Source: Halichondria panicea (taxonomy: Eukaryota; Porifera; Demospongiae; Suberitida; Halichondriidae). Taken from it: DNA of 64,000 nt. Position 1 is the stretch's first letter, and each line of letters starts with the position of its first letter. A program made the translations under genes and the position numbers. The stretch spans positions 7,036,339 to 7,100,338 of the forward strand of contig NC_087379.1 in NCBI RefSeq assembly GCF_963675165.1, given 5' to 3'. The notes under the pieces were generated by a model. The model was given only the letters and a program-made list of their open reading frames with translations, was not told the origin of the DNA and did no database searches. Of the stretch, positions 10,687 through 23,706 are shown piece by piece.

Positions 10687-13299
10687 GGGGGGGGGGCAAT
10701 TTGTTGAATTTGAAGTTAAAACACAGGTAATTCACCAGCAATTTCCTAAGTAAATGTTAATTTAAAAGGTCTCTGTCTATATGTTTCACAATCAATCTAT
10801 AGTTTCCTGCACGACTGTCCTTACATGGTAGCAGTGTTGAGCTGTGATGGGTGACAGAGAAGGGCAGTCAGTCTATCCAATAACAGCCCTACTCCTTCCA
10901 CTGAGAGCTGAGTCAGCACTTGTTCAGTGAGCTTCACTCCACACAGCTGGTCAAACTTGTTGTGCGTACTGCCAGGAGACATAACATAATTAAGTACACA
11001 TAATATTATTATACTTACCTTATTTTCAGCTGGAGGTACAATGCAATCAGAAGCTCTCTGTCAGTTGAGGAAGTCACAAGAGCAGACATCTCAGTCAGCT
11101 GTAAACGCAAACAAAGGGATAAACTAAGTGTTTAAAATTCCAAGTAAATGTGGATACACAGCTGCATGACTGCTGCTACGTACATGTCCCAGGCGTACAC
11201 AAATTCATTATCAATGGCAATTTTGTCTAGTAACATCATAGTAAAATTAGTTTACCAGAACAAGCTATGGTTACTTGCTCACCAAGTGTTTAGCAGCCAG
11301 ATGGAGGTAGTTATCCTTGGCTGCTGAGTTGTTGAGGAGACAGGAGAGCAGGTTGGGGGAGAGTGTGATGGCCACCTCACCCACTGTTAGTGAGGGGAGG
11401 AGAGACTCTAGCAGCTTGAAACCCAGGTAGCGACGCTCGTGGCTTGAGGAAAACAAAGAGTCTGTGTGTGTGTGTGTGTGCGCATGGACAAAGATGGTGG
11501 CTAATACAGACATATAGTGAAGACAGAGATCATAGAAATGGCATCCACACATCATCTATTGCTTAAATACATGAAAACAGGTACAAAAGGCAACAACACG
11601 ACTTTATGAGTATAATTTGATACATGTACGTGGCGTGCTACAAAGCAACAATCTTACCATCCACCACAGTCCTCCAGAATAGCTCGAAGACCTCTTTCCC
11701 TCTAATCGCCTCCAGGACCAACGCCCACACATTATGTAGTCGAGGGTGAGCAGAGGTTGACTCCATCAGCACAGGAACAAGCTGCTCCATGCATCCCTCA
11801 CTCAGCAAATTCTTACTGCCTAGCTTCTTACTCAAGTACTTACGAAACCACTTCTCCTGTGGAAAATGAGCAAGAATAAAAAATTATCATCATGGTATGA
11901 AATTCAGAACAAAATTACACGCTTCAATTGCTAAATTGTCATAATCTATAAAGTGGAAATTTGATTTACTAAATATTTAATTATTATACTGAAGAACAAA
12001 GAAAACAATATTACATGTATTAAGGATATTCTGCGAACCTTTCCGTAAATGTTGTTCATGTGAAGATATAGGAACAGTTGTTCAGCTGTACACCCGTCCC
12101 ATTCTGTATCCAGGGCAATGGGTATCACTTCATCTTGGACGATGTCATCATTTCCCTGAGAGTGGCACAAGTCCACGAGGTGGGCGATAGAGATATAGCA
12201 AAACTCTCGAAGGTAGTTCTTCTTTAGATAGCAAGTATGCAACTGCTGAGCCACGTTGACAATGTCCTCCTGGGGAATTGAGATACACACTCATGTAAAC
12301 CAAAGGCTTGGAAAAATGTACATTTTGGGTCCGAAAATGACCTCTGAGATTATTGCATACACCATGTGTTAGGAGCTACAGAATGCATGCCTTTAAGTTT
12401 TGGAAATTGACATTTCAATTTACGAGCAATCAAAACTATCAACGACACATAATTTTATAACGAGATCGAGACTAGAGACGTTAAGTGCATACAGTGTAGC
12501 AATGGTTGTGCCTCACCTTGTCGCTGACTCTGCCTGACTTGATGAGTGCTAGGAGAGCAAACAGTTTCCCAAAGTACAAGCCCCTCTCTTCTGCAGCCTT
12601 GTCACCACCAGTGGGCTCCAGGTGGGAGCGTATCAGCTGCAACACTTGAGACACGGGGATAGCGGGGGACACAGACAATAGCTGCGCATGCAAAGGAACA
12701 AATAGTAAAACGTAACCATATAAGCTTTCAGAAAATCCTTGATACATGTACACAGTATTCATGCCAGGGCTGCATTGAGGGGGGTAATTTGCCCCCCCTA
12801 GGATCTGGCAGATTCATTTTTTGTACTGCTATAATTCTGATGACTTCGCCCCCCCCCCCCCTGATCCAAAATCCTGGATGCAGCCCTGCATGCACTCCTG
12901 ATGTACAGTATTTAAACAGGGGGATTATAGACAATAAAATGCAAATAGACGGGGCTAGTGCATATAGTATCATCATTATTCGTACCTCTGTGAGGCTGAT
13001 GAAGTAGCCCTGCCGTGCACCCTTCCTGTTGGACGCTAGCCCTCTGATGAGCCGCTTCACAGTGTACTGAATATCCGAGCACATCTCTTCATCACCACAT
13101 GCCTCCTATAATTATAATTATATCCTGTGCAATCTATTTAATATTTATATCAGACCTGTGATTTCTGCAAGGAGGTGATTAGTTGCTTGGCTGACTGGAG
13201 CTGCTCTTCCTCCTCTAGTGAGGAGAGTCCCCAGAAGGTCTGCAGGATACCACCACCAGAGTCAGCCTGGTTGCCAGTCTCTAGGCTTATAGAATCCAT
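6989..13299 (-). CDS. MYBBP1A: MYBBP1A (Myb-binding protein 1A / yeast Pol5 family)
   Basis: Long multi-exon minus-strand gene. It starts at ATG 13299 (MDSISLETGNQ, then LQTFWGLSSLEEEEQL). Clear later exons are 12986-13105 (RLIRGLASNRKGARQGYF), 12520-12681 (YFGKLFALLALIKSGR), then about 12042-12270, 11640-11860 and 11280-11445, a large one at about 10130-10620, and several small ones down to the TGA at 6989-6991. The product is a HEAT/armadillo-like helical nucleolar protein. An acidic Asp/Ser/Gly tract lies at about 8940-9115, and the tail is Lys/Arg-rich (SKKRKRTKHKK), a probable nucleolar signal. The family acts in rRNA gene transcription and ribosome assembly and binds several transcription factors. 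Small exons in the C-terminal half are approximate. A hAT-like MITE sits in intron 2. Confidence 0.88.
10621..10697. repeat. (TG)n microsatellite with G tract in a MYBBP1A intron
   Basis: About 31 TG units followed by a run of G, directly upstream (in gene sense) of the large MYBBP1A exon. On the gene strand it is a C run followed by CA repeats, which may act as a polypyrimidine-like stretch before the acceptor. Confidence 0.9.
12765..12888. mobile_element. Small hAT-like MITE in a MYBBP1A intron
   Basis: Terminal inverted repeat CAGGGCTGCAT on the left and ATGCAGCCCTG on the right, with CATGC flanking both sides. There are C and G runs inside and no ORF. The CAGGG terminus is typical of hAT elements; the family name is inferred. 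Confidence 0.6.
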
Positions 13300-13674
13300 T
13301 ATGATTTTATATGCAGGCTTGAAGACCACGTGGCTCTTTTAGAGCCATGTGGGGAGGTGTGGCAGTAGTCTTATAAATTAGCCGCCCTCATCAGAGTACC
13401 GTAAAATTATCTGGTAATCTGTTTGTTATGGCGCCACTATGTCTACTGTTGGGTGCATGTACACCATCACCATGTATGGGTCAAATTTTTTCATAAAGGA
13501 TAATGATCCCTACACAATAGCTGTGCAAGCAGACCTATTGCACCAAATACAAAAATGCCTGCCAAAAGAGATAGTTAAATTATATGCCATACAAAAAAAT
13601 GTACGTGTGCATACAAAATTTAATTGATGAGATTGCGAGAGTTGATACACAAAAAGTTACACAAGGTTTGCGAG
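13300..13674. other. Gap between MYBBP1A start and the SLC25 carrier stop
   Basis: This should contain the MYBBP1A promoter and the 3' UTR of the carrier. A short hairpin GGCTCTTTTAGAGCC lies at about 13332-13346. The one ORF here (13439-13627) resembles nothing I know. Confidence 0.4.
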
Positions 13675-15843
13675 TCAATTATTCGATTCTTGGACCATCC
13701 GAATGATAGCTTCGTACGTCAGAAACACGATGACAGTATTTGGGACAACCCTACACAGATGCGGGGTCATTCCTCCGTATAAACCTCGAGTGCCCTCCTC
13801 CCTCGAGATCTTGAGGAGAGTTTGGAAAAAGGAATGATATTTTCTGTGTTCTCTTGCGACTTTTTGTCTTAGTCTCGTTCTACACACCTCTGCACGGGAA
13901 TAAAGAGCAAGTTCATAAAATTATGTATGCCACTTACACAATGTTGACATGGGATGGAATCTAGAAATTTAGTCTGTACTCTATACAACTTATGCAATAC
14001 CCAGCATACACGTAGCAGGAAAATCCTGCTGTATTGGGCAGTCTATACAGTCTACCATCAATAGAAGCCAATGCTATAATTCAGTATTGTGTCACTCTAT
14101 AAGCACTATAATGGAGTCATAACAGATACATACTGATAGTAACAACGGAACAGGGCTTACCGTGAGGGTAACATATTGAGGATGCTGTGAGTTTTGATAT
14201 TCCGGCTGCAAGCATACAGTCCTTGAGTTCTAGTGTCTGGTTGTGCGCCTTTATCGTCTTCTTAATATGTTCGTAAATTACAAAGTGAATTGCTGTTTCT
14301 GAGAGACCTGCAAAAAACACAAAAGAAGAGTTTGTTTACAGTAGAGATCTAATTAAGATATTCATTAGATATTGTTACGCAAGAAGCCCTACACAATGCC
14401 CATTCATGCCACAAGGTTTGTGAACTCATGGTTATAAATACATTCAAAGGTCACGCAGATATACACATGCTGAGCACATGCATCAACACAAACAAATCAG
14501 TAGTGTAGTACCCACACTCACCTGCGTACGATGCAGTCAGCCCTCGGTAGAAGCCTCTTATACCATCCATCTTGAATATCTGTTTTACACATCTCTGAGC
14601 AGTCAGTCTGCTGCACTCTAGTTGCATTTGAGTTTTGACTACCCATATTGGACTAGTCACCGTTGATGTCACCACTCCTGCACGAAAATAAAAATGCACA
14701 ATGTCATGTGAATGCACTTAATCACTAACTGTTTACAAATTGGGCAAATTGTTATAAGGACTAGATACACAAGGACTAGATACACAATGCCACTGAGTCT
14801 ATTGTGTTGGGCACGTTGATCAATTAGCACTTAAACGTGGCAAGCATGTGCACTGGGCAGGCGTGTGTGGGTGACCACTAGGTGTTGGGGAACAAAAGAC
14901 ACTATACAAGAGAAATTACAGACAATGGTAGACATACCTGCAGAGACTGCAGAGCAGAGGTGAACGGCTGGACTTTCGTACGAGAATATATTATTAAACA
15001 TCTGCTTGGCTTGTGCATAGGAGGTGAAATATAATGCCCTGTGTGTTGGGAAAAAGAGAAACATTCCTCACATGACTATCTAATGTATGTAACCATGAAA
15101 CCTAACAGTGTCTATGGTAAGCAAAACATAGAGGGGGAAACAAATAATATGAAGTACTAGATGCGTGTACTGAATGATAATATACCTTGTGGGCATGATG
15201 CCAATCAAACTGGGAGAGAGACCTTTGAATAATGCAGACAGTCCTTCTGTTTGCAACATATGTCTGCATGGAAACAATCAATGGTGATGCAAAATCAATA
15301 CTAGTATGAATACTGTACATACAAGTTATTTACACTTGCTATTCAAGTGATAACGGTTAAAATTGGATACATTGGTACCTAGCAGGCAAATATGAAGTAT
15401 GCCTTAAATCTGTACTTAAGGAATTTAAGACACACAGTGCATTCTGATGAACATGCAACACACACCTGAAATAGACAAGAGGAGTTGTACTAGCAATGGC
15501 GACTCCACCACCAGCAGATGCTGTCTGGAGGCTCAGTACACGATACAACTGCACATTCTGTAGAACGTTCTGCCCAACAGACGACTGAAGCCAAAAAAGT
15601 ATAAATTAATAACAATTAATTATTTTTTCCCTCTACAAATGAAAAACAAAACGAATACAATTACTGTCTACGAACGTACCTGTAGCCTTGTCTTGATAAC
15701 TTCTAACGGACAGGTAACCATGGTACCAACAGCTCCGGCAAGCCTGTAATTAAAGGGAGCAAAAAATTGATTTTTCTGCACATTTCTGAGATATGTGTAG
15801 ATACTTACCCTCCAGCTAGTAGATTAATGACTGGATCAGTCAT
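13675..15843 (-). CDS. SLC25A36: Mitochondrial carrier, SLC25A33/SLC25A36 (pyrimidine nucleotide) type
   Basis: Minus-strand gene of eight or more short exons from ATG 15843 (MTDPVINLLAG) to the stop at 13675. It has the three mitochondrial carrier repeats with signature motifs CPLEVIKTRLQ, SPIWVVKTQMQ and YPHEVCRTRLR. The PIW form in repeat 2, followed by the FYRGLTASYAG and LSETAIHFVIYE blocks, is characteristic of the SLC25A33/A36 branch rather than other carriers. These transport pyrimidine nucleotides across the inner mitochondrial membrane in exchange for nucleotides and are needed for mitochondrial DNA and RNA synthesis. I cannot say whether A33 or A36 is closer; the invertebrate gene probably predates that split. 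It is head-to-head with the PXYLP1-like gene. Confidence 0.88.
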
Positions 15844-16102
15844 TTTCTTTCGTTATTCTTTAGTGTTTTGTGCCAACAATAGCAGGTATAGGAATGTGAC
15901 TTGAACTTTAGGTTCTTATGAGACTTGGACGTTGTATACATCAGATATCCACCAGTGATAGTTCCGCAGGAACTGTTTTGCATAACTGCTCCCAAAAGGA
16001 AACGTAGCAGAGCCTGTAGAGGACTTGAAAAACGGCTTGACTTCTTTCACACAAGATCTTTTGCTCGTGTATCTATGCTGCCGCTTTTGTACAGCACAGA
16101 GA
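15844..16102. promoter_or_regulatory. Divergent promoter region of SLC25A33/36 and PXYLP1-like genes
   Basis: 259 bp between opposite start codons with no TATA box that I can see. The frame of the phosphatase gene is open through much of it but lacks an upstream ATG, so I place both start sites here. Confidence 0.4.
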
Positions 16103-17883
16103 ATGCTTGCACGTTCTCTGCACATGCACAGTAACGAGGCACGTGGAGATGGGCGTAGCAGTCAGGAAATGATCGCTGACTCAGCAAACACGCAACGTGT
16201 TGACTTGGCTATTGAACAAAATGGGGGCAGGGCTCATGGTCTTTTTGGAGAGTTTGAAGAAACTAAGGTTTTTTATGTGTTGATGGGACGCTTACTGTCC
16301 AGGAGGACACGCAAAGGAGGATTATTCATACTCTTAGTATTGCTAATTCTAACTGGTAAGCTGGCAATGAGCATTAATGAAGCTAGCTAACATAGATCTA
16401 GTCCTTGAATACTACTTTTTTATCTTTCTCAGTGTGGCTGTACCAGGCTCACAGAGTGAAATCATCTGAGAAGGAAACAAAAAACAATTCGTCCAATGCT
16501 CATCACTCATACGCTGAACTATCGTACTCTGAACCCTCCTCTCCATGCAACGGTGATTGTGAAGCTTATACTAATCGTCTCAAGCGCTACTGCCACAGCT
16601 CATTATTTGATGGAAACGAACAAATCTCTTCGAATGAAGGCAGGCTAACTAATGATGACTATGAGCTGGTACATGTGCACATTGTAGCAAGACATGGAGA
16701 TCGTACCCCAGTCTCCAACCTACGACTTGGTCCCAGAGTGTACTATGAATGTGGCCTGGTCCAGGAATCAATTAATTGGAACGGACTCAACGATTTTACT
16801 CCACATTTTCTAACTCCTTCATCACGTGGAATTGAGCCTCAAATTCAGTTCCATCCCGGAACCCAAAGACACGAGTGTGGGGACGTCAAGGGAATCGGTA
16901 AACTGACGTTACTAGGCTACAAGCAACATGTATACTTGGGCAAACTGATGCGAGACAAATATGACAATTTTGTGGCTCCCATTATTGAGGATGTTCCATC
17001 TCTAAGGAATGGTGTATACGTACAATCCACTCAGGTACTCAGGACAATTCTCAGTCTGTCTGCTTTTATGTTGGGATTTCTACCAGATTCAACCGAGCTT
17101 CGACGAGCTACAACCGTTCACATCTCACACGGTACACTGCTTGAAGCCCCTCCAGTTGGCATTGAGACTGTTTATAAACATTGCCATGGCTACTCTCAAC
17201 TATGGAATGAAGATCGTAGACAAACTGGTTACCTAACGAGTGAAGATAAAAGAAGACACTTGATTACCAATCTCTGTGGCATGTTTGGACTAGTGAGCAA
17301 ATGCCAAAGCCTGTCAGTAGCCAAAGTGTTTGAGCAACTTTCTATCAGAGGCTGCCACCGACCTTTAGACCCACTACCTTGTGTGAAAAACAACGGTCCG
17401 TGTGTTTCGTACCCGCAAGCTTTAGAGCTATTCAAATTTGCTGACTGGGCTTGGAGCAATGGCCATCCTCTGAAGACATCTATCATCGCAACAATGCCGT
17501 TTTTGACTCATTCCATATTGTCTCCAATGCAACGAGTAATTGAGAGTTATCAGAGAAGCATTTCATTGGCTGGTTCTTACAAGTTCATGGTATCGCTGAC
17601 ACACGATGATGCAATCACTAAGATGTTAACGAACCTGGGTGTGCGTGTGAGTGAATGGATACCTTATGCAACTAGAGTTGTGTTTGAACTTTGGAAAAAG
17701 AAAGATGAAGAATTGTATGAGGTTCGAATATTACTGAATGGAGAAGTGGTGACTCCACAGTGTGGTGGTTGGAGAGAGGGGATGAATGATGAACTGATTC
17801 CATACCCAGTCTTGAAGGTGTTCCTCACCTCGGGGACACACAGAGAACTCAAGTATTACAATAACATGTGTACAACTACATAG
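16103..17883 (+). CDS. PXYLP1: PXYLP1-like histidine acid phosphatase (type II membrane protein)
   Basis: Two exons, 16103-16355 and 16433-17883, give 567 residues. After a cytosolic basic N-terminus, the hydrophobic stretch GGLFILLVLLILT continues over the splice junction into VWLY, a signal anchor at about residues 70-90. The histidine phosphatase signature is HIVARHGDRTP, with the nucleophile His at about residue 172, and the proton-donor motif is LTHDD at about residue 475. Domain order, length and membrane anchor fit PXYLP1, the Golgi 2-phosphoxylose phosphatase that removes phosphate from the glycosaminoglycan linkage xylose, better than lysosomal acid phosphatases. Ordinary secreted acid phosphatase is the alternative. 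I start at ATG 16103; a second in-frame ATG lies at 16124. Confidence 0.75.
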
Positions 17884-18100
17884 CTACAGTTGGGCTGTAT
17901 ATTATGTGTGCGTTAAAACCTTGCAGCTCAACAATACTACCATACTCTGACAGTCATTTTTTTACAGTATAATATGTAGTACTAGTATCAACCATATTAG
18001 CACAATGCCATGCACTTACTGGCTCACACTGAGCTAGCTGTGATGTGTATTGATCAAGCATGAATGCTAGTCTCGCGAGCAGACTACATGAATGCATGGC
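17884..18100. other. Gap between PXYLP1-like gene and gene A
   Basis: AT-rich 3' flank of the phosphatase gene without a recognised feature. The conserved upstream box of gene A follows. Confidence 0.4.
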
Positions 18101-18163
18101 ATGAATGTCAGTAAGGAGGGGTCCAAACAAAGGGGCGTATAAACGTAGCTACTTTCTAAGAAA
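18101..18163 (+). promoter_or_regulatory. Conserved proximal upstream box of gene A
   Basis: ATGTCAGTAAGGAGGGGTCC, then AAACAAAGGGGCGT, just before the ATG. Nearly the same sequence precedes the start codons of genes B (35291-35343) and C (60033-60087). It may be core promoter or 5' UTR; the conservation may simply reflect recent duplication. Confidence 0.45.
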
Positions 18164-21100
18164 ATGGACATACACAGTGCTGCCCTCATTGGTGACTTGA
18201 GTGCTTTAAAAGATGCCATCAAGAGAGGAAAGGATGTCAACAGTGTGAATAAGGTAAGCTGGTTTGTGGGTATGTAGAGCTGAAGCTGTGAAAGTCTGTT
18301 TTTGCTACTGTCATGCTAATTAATAATAATATACGAATGTACGATATCCCTTGATTCCATGCTTTAGTCTTGTCCCCAAATATTGTCTGTCTATCTCAAA
18401 TGAGAGGTAAGGTCATCGGTTACCATACAGCCGTATTTCAGGCTACATAATTTATAGTAATGAGGGAGCAAACCACTTCAGAACCATACTGTGGTGATAG
18501 ATAGTTGATGCATGTGCTCTGTCACCAGAATAACTGTGGACATGGAAAATTGAATTTGGTGCGACTATTATTTTTGGTCGTGTGTAGATTTTAATCTGCT
18601 GTCGCTCAACTACGAGCTAGCTTGCTGAAAGGTTAGAGTTAGTGTTATGTACTTTCGTGCGTGGGCTAAGTCACTACTGAGCCAATATATCCCATGTGGC
18701 ACTCGTGCATGTGTCACAACTATAACATAAAGTTTTCTAATAACATAGCCGGCATTATATAGATAGTTGCATTTTCATTTTTCGTGTCCAACCTCCTCTG
18801 TAGTTTTATATAGTAGCTGGACGAGCAAGAGTTAGCTAGCTACAGATCTACCGACAGTTAGTGTTCCTACGATGGCCGAGAAGAGTCACCTGCATCCGCC
18901 TACCACCACAATTAACTGTGCACGCTTAAAACCAATGTCAATCTGTGCAAGGTCAAAGGTCAACGAATAATGTCTGCATTCTAATTAACGCAACGTATTA
19001 CTTTTGTTGAAGTGACCATTGATGAGGTGGGTTGGTCCCAGAGGAGGTTGGACACGATTACGTACACCACTTTTTTTGCTGAGCTGACACAAAAATTGGC
19101 AATGAGTTCTATGTAAACTTCTAGCTGATGTTGCACGGTCATTGGAGACTGAAGGCAAACTTTATGTGCCTCTCTGGCTTCTTTTGATATAAAACTTTCA
19201 TTAACCAACCCGATCCCCTCTATTCTGACGAGCATACAGTGTTTTCTAGATTCTTGTCAGCCAGTACAGTGCAAGCTGCATACAGCACCGCTGAACTATA
19301 CCGTACCCTATAGTCTAGCTAATCTTGGTCCAGGCAGATGGACTACAGACACAGCTAGTCCGGTGTTACAAGTCAGCAAAGCAAGAGTATCCATAACTTT
19401 TTTATTACAGTGTTATTCGGTATCTATGGTAACTTTAAGCAGAGACCTTAGGAATGTCACATGATTGATGACGCGTGGCCAACCTCCTCTGGGTTGGTCC
19501 TACTATACTATCCTATAGTGATTCAACACTCTTCAAGAGTAGCTCTAGAACTAAATCCAACCTACCTGCACTGTGCATCGATGTCCATTTCAACAAATTA
19601 ATACGTTGCGTTAATTAGAATGCAGACAACCTTGTGCAGACTGACCTGAAAATTTATTCTTTGTTCCTTTACTTTATTTATGTTTTGTCAATATTTATGA
19701 TGCTCTCACTCTTGTAGGATGGGCGGACTCCACTCTATTGGGCAGCCAGCTATGGTCACACTGACTGTGTTAAAAAGCTGCTCTCCTCAGGAGCTGTAGT
19801 GGACCTGGCTGACATGGTGAGTATCTGATACTAAACTGATGTGTCTATAGTACAGTGGCCCTGAGGTACACACATAGTAGGCTCGAGGCTACAGCAATTC
19901 TCTACATCAATTCAACTGAGGTCAGCTCCATTGAACTGAGGCTATGGCAATTCACTACTTTTGTAAGAAAATGACTAGGGGTCTTTAATATTACAAATTA
20001 AATCAGAAATAAGTCTCCAAGCAAGTTTGTGAAGAACTAAGGGGGTGGATTAGTGTAACGGAATAGTTACCTATAGGCTAGCTAATGACTCTATATACCG
20101 TTGAGGTCTGTAGCCTCTGCTTTAGCCATGACACAGACAGACAGAGTGTGATTTTCTATTTAAAACACACCTGATATAATTATTTCTAGGGAGTTGAATT
20201 GACGTAGAGAATTGTCGTAGCCTCGAGCCTACAATGTGTGTACCTCAGGGCCACCGTACTATAGGCAGCATGTTCGTGACCATGCATGTACTTACAATTA
20301 TGGACGTTGCCGGCATTTTGAATTAAAATTAACCTTATTATGTTTTGCCTATAAGATGTACTTATCTTGCTTATTAATTTTGTGTTTAAGTTGATAAACT
20401 GGGCTACATACATTTTCTTGCATGTTGTACTCTATTACCGATTAAAATCATAGACTATAATTATAGTGATACATTATACAGTATATACTAGCCTCGTTCT
20501 CAGGCCGAGGTGTCTCTAAAATAACGCTAGATTGCCATGCAACTAGGCCTGGGGAAGATTGCATATGGGCGTGGTTTCAATTTGTTTAGATCCAACAAAT
20601 TTCAATGATTTTTCCGTAAAAGCTGCCGTAATCACAAAAATAGCTCCGTGTTACAAAGCTAACCTAGCTAACTAGCTAGCTAGCTATTAGATCTAGGTGG
20701 TAGCTATCAAGTTGTGTCAAACAAGAGGCCCCCCTCAATGAGCGTCAGGTCCAAGCTGTCAACTCCAGTGTGAAGGAAGGGACATTTTGTGTGGTTCCCT
20801 ACTGTGCTACCAGTTGCTGCAGACAATGAACTTGGAAGCCATTAGCTCGATCTACCTGGACATATAGCATAGGTGTATTTTGTGTTGCTAGGGTTATAAA
20901 CTAGTTATGACACGTGCACTCGGGATGCATGGTGTATATTGCACTCAGCCCTCGGGCCAATATCATATTTCTTTGTCATTTCTCTTAAACAATAATTATA
21001 TCAGATACAATCTATCCCAGGCCTAGTTGGCGACCTAGCATTATTTTTGAGACAACTCTGCCTGGGAACGAGGCTAAGTATATACATGCAGTTGTAGATG

Positions 21101-23657
21101 TACTGTACAATGTATTATGAACTTACGTGTGCTGACAATTACATTTCCCTGTGGATTTTAGTGCTTTAAACTGACGTACTAGCCGGTTTATTTACATGTA
21201 CTGTACTAGCTGGCTTAATACGTATGACTGTTGTGCTTGTGTTCTCACTCTAGGATGTGGTTGGAAATGTAGAGCAGTGAATGTCTGTATTGTTCAATGT
21301 ACATTCATATTGTGTTATCACTGTCTCCACTCTTGCAGGATGGGGACACTCCACTCATGAGGGCAGCCAATGGAGGGTACACTGACTGTGTTAAAAAACT
21401 GCTCTCCTCAGGAGCCGTTGTGGACCTGGCTAACAAGGTGAGTATCTGATACTAAACTGATGCGTCTATAGTACAGTGGCCCTGAGGTACACACATAGTA
21501 GGCTCGAGGTTACGGCAATTCTCTACGTCAATTCAACTGGGGTCAGCTCCATTGAACTGAGCAATTCACTACTTTTATAAGAAGATGTCTAATATATTAC
21601 AAAATCAGATATGAGTCTCCAAGCATCTCTAAGCAAGTTTGTGAAGAACTAAGGGGGTGGATTAGTGCTAACGGAATAGTTACCTATAGGCTAGCTAATG
21701 ACTCTATATACCGTTGAGGTCTGTAGCCTCTGCTTTAGCCATGACACAGACAGACAGAGTATGATTTTCTATTTAAAACACACCTGACATAATTATTTCT
21801 AGGGAGTTGAATTGATGTAGAGAATTGCCATAGCCTCGAGCCTACTATGTGTGTACCTCAGGGCCTCCGTACTATAGGCAGCATGTTCGTGACCATGCAT
21901 GTACGTACAATTATGGACGTAGCCGGCATTTAGAATTAAAATTAACCTTATTATGTTTTGCCTATAAGATGTACTTATCTTGCTTATTAATTTTGTGTTT
22001 AAGTTGATAAACTGGGCTACATACATTTTCTTGCATGTTGTACTCTATTACCGATTAAAATCATAGACTATAATTATAGTGATACATTATACAGTATATA
22101 CTAGCCTCGTTCCCAGGCCGAGGTGTCTCTAAAATAACGCTAGATCGCCATGCAACTAGGCCTGGGGAAGATTGCATATGGGCGTGGTTTCAATTTGTTC
22201 AGATCCAACAAATTTCAATGATTTTTCCGTAAAAGCTGCCGTAATCACAAAAATAGCTCCGTGTTACAAAGCTAACCTAGCTAACTAGCTAGCTAGCTAT
22301 TAGATCTAGGTGGTAGCTATCAAGTTGTGTCAAACAAGAGGCCCCCCTCAATGAGCGTCAGGTCCAAGCTGTCAACTCCAGTGTGAAGGAAGGGACATTT
22401 TGTGTGGTTCCCTACTGTGCTACCAGTTGCTGCAGACAATGAACTTGGAAGCCATTAGCTCGATCTACCTGGACATATAGCATAGGTGTATTTTGTGTTG
22501 CTAGGGTTATAAACTAGTTATGACACGTGCACTCGGGATGCATGGTGTATATTGCACTCAGCCCTTGGGCCAATATCATATTTCTTTGTCATTTCTCTTA
22601 AACAATAATTATATCAGATACAATCTATCCCAGGCCTAGTTGGCGACCTAGCATTATTTTTGAGACAACTCTGCCTGGGAACGAGGCTAAGTATATACAT
22701 GCAGTTGTAGATGTACTGTACAATGTATTATGAACTTACGTGTGCTGACAATTACATTTCCCTGTGGATTGTAGTGCTTTAAACTGACGTACTAGCCGGT
22801 TTATTTACATGTACTGTACTAGCTGGCTTAATACGTATGACTGTTGTGCTTGTGTTCTCACTCTAGGATGTGGTTGGAAATGTAGAGCAGTGAATGTCTG
22901 TATTGTTCAATGTACATTCATATTGTGTTGTCACTGTCTCCACTCTTGCAGGATGGGGACACTCCACTCATGAGGGCAGCCTTCTGGGAACACGAAGATA
23001 CTGTGAAGGAGCTTCTCTCATCAGGGGCTTCCCCTCTCTGCACTAATAATGTGAGCACATGTACTTTTAGAGTACATAGTTGCGTAGTTATACTTAACAA
23101 ACAGCTTTACATGTACTGTACACCTATACCTCTTACAGTAGTTAATGACTGAACAGAGCTGTCATTTGTACCTAAACAGATATACCCAACCTCTTAATAT
23201 GCAATTATCGTTGCCAGTATTGCTCTGTCAGAAAAGTACATGTCATACGCATTAGACCACTTTACCTCTTACAATGTACGTCTCATCCCTTCATATGATC
23301 ATCATCACAGGATGGACAGACTGCTCTGATGGTGGCCAAGAGATCACAATTCTCTAACCCTTCAGTAATACAGTTGCTTGAGGAAGCTGCTGAATCACAT
23401 GTGAGTCCATACCTCAATAATGCACACACTGCATGATCATGATGGTGTTTTAGTTTATTGTGCCGAATAATTAAATAGTGCATACATTATTATATGTACA
23501 TCGAATAAACTGTATGTCCTTTCTTTTACGAGTATTTTGCTATTTGGATAATTAAGCTCTAAATACTGTCCATTTAATTGCAATGGAGTGCAAACTAGTA
23601 CAGTTCCAATATTACACACACCTAAACAAGCATGAATACCATTACATGTGCCCCCCC

Positions 23658-23706
<49 letters not shown>

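Larger units (their letters stand above)
19718..23400 (+). other. Ankyrin repeat exon block of gene A
   Basis: Three 99-bp exons (19718-19816, 21339-21437, 22952-23050), each one 33-residue ankyrin repeat, all phase 0, followed by a 90-bp capping exon 23311-23400 (DGQTALMVAKRS, then VIQLLEEAAESH). Repeats 1 and 2 read [31 protein letters not shown]. The third is diverged (AFWEHEDTVKELLSSGASPL). The first two unit spacings are 1621 and 1613 bp, and their introns are near-identical. Confidence 0.92.

Noticed and set aside
13331-13347. Histone-like 3' stem-loop GGCTCTTTTAGAGCC
   Set aside because: It is one base shorter than the histone stem-loop, so the loop is wrong, and no histone gene is nearby.
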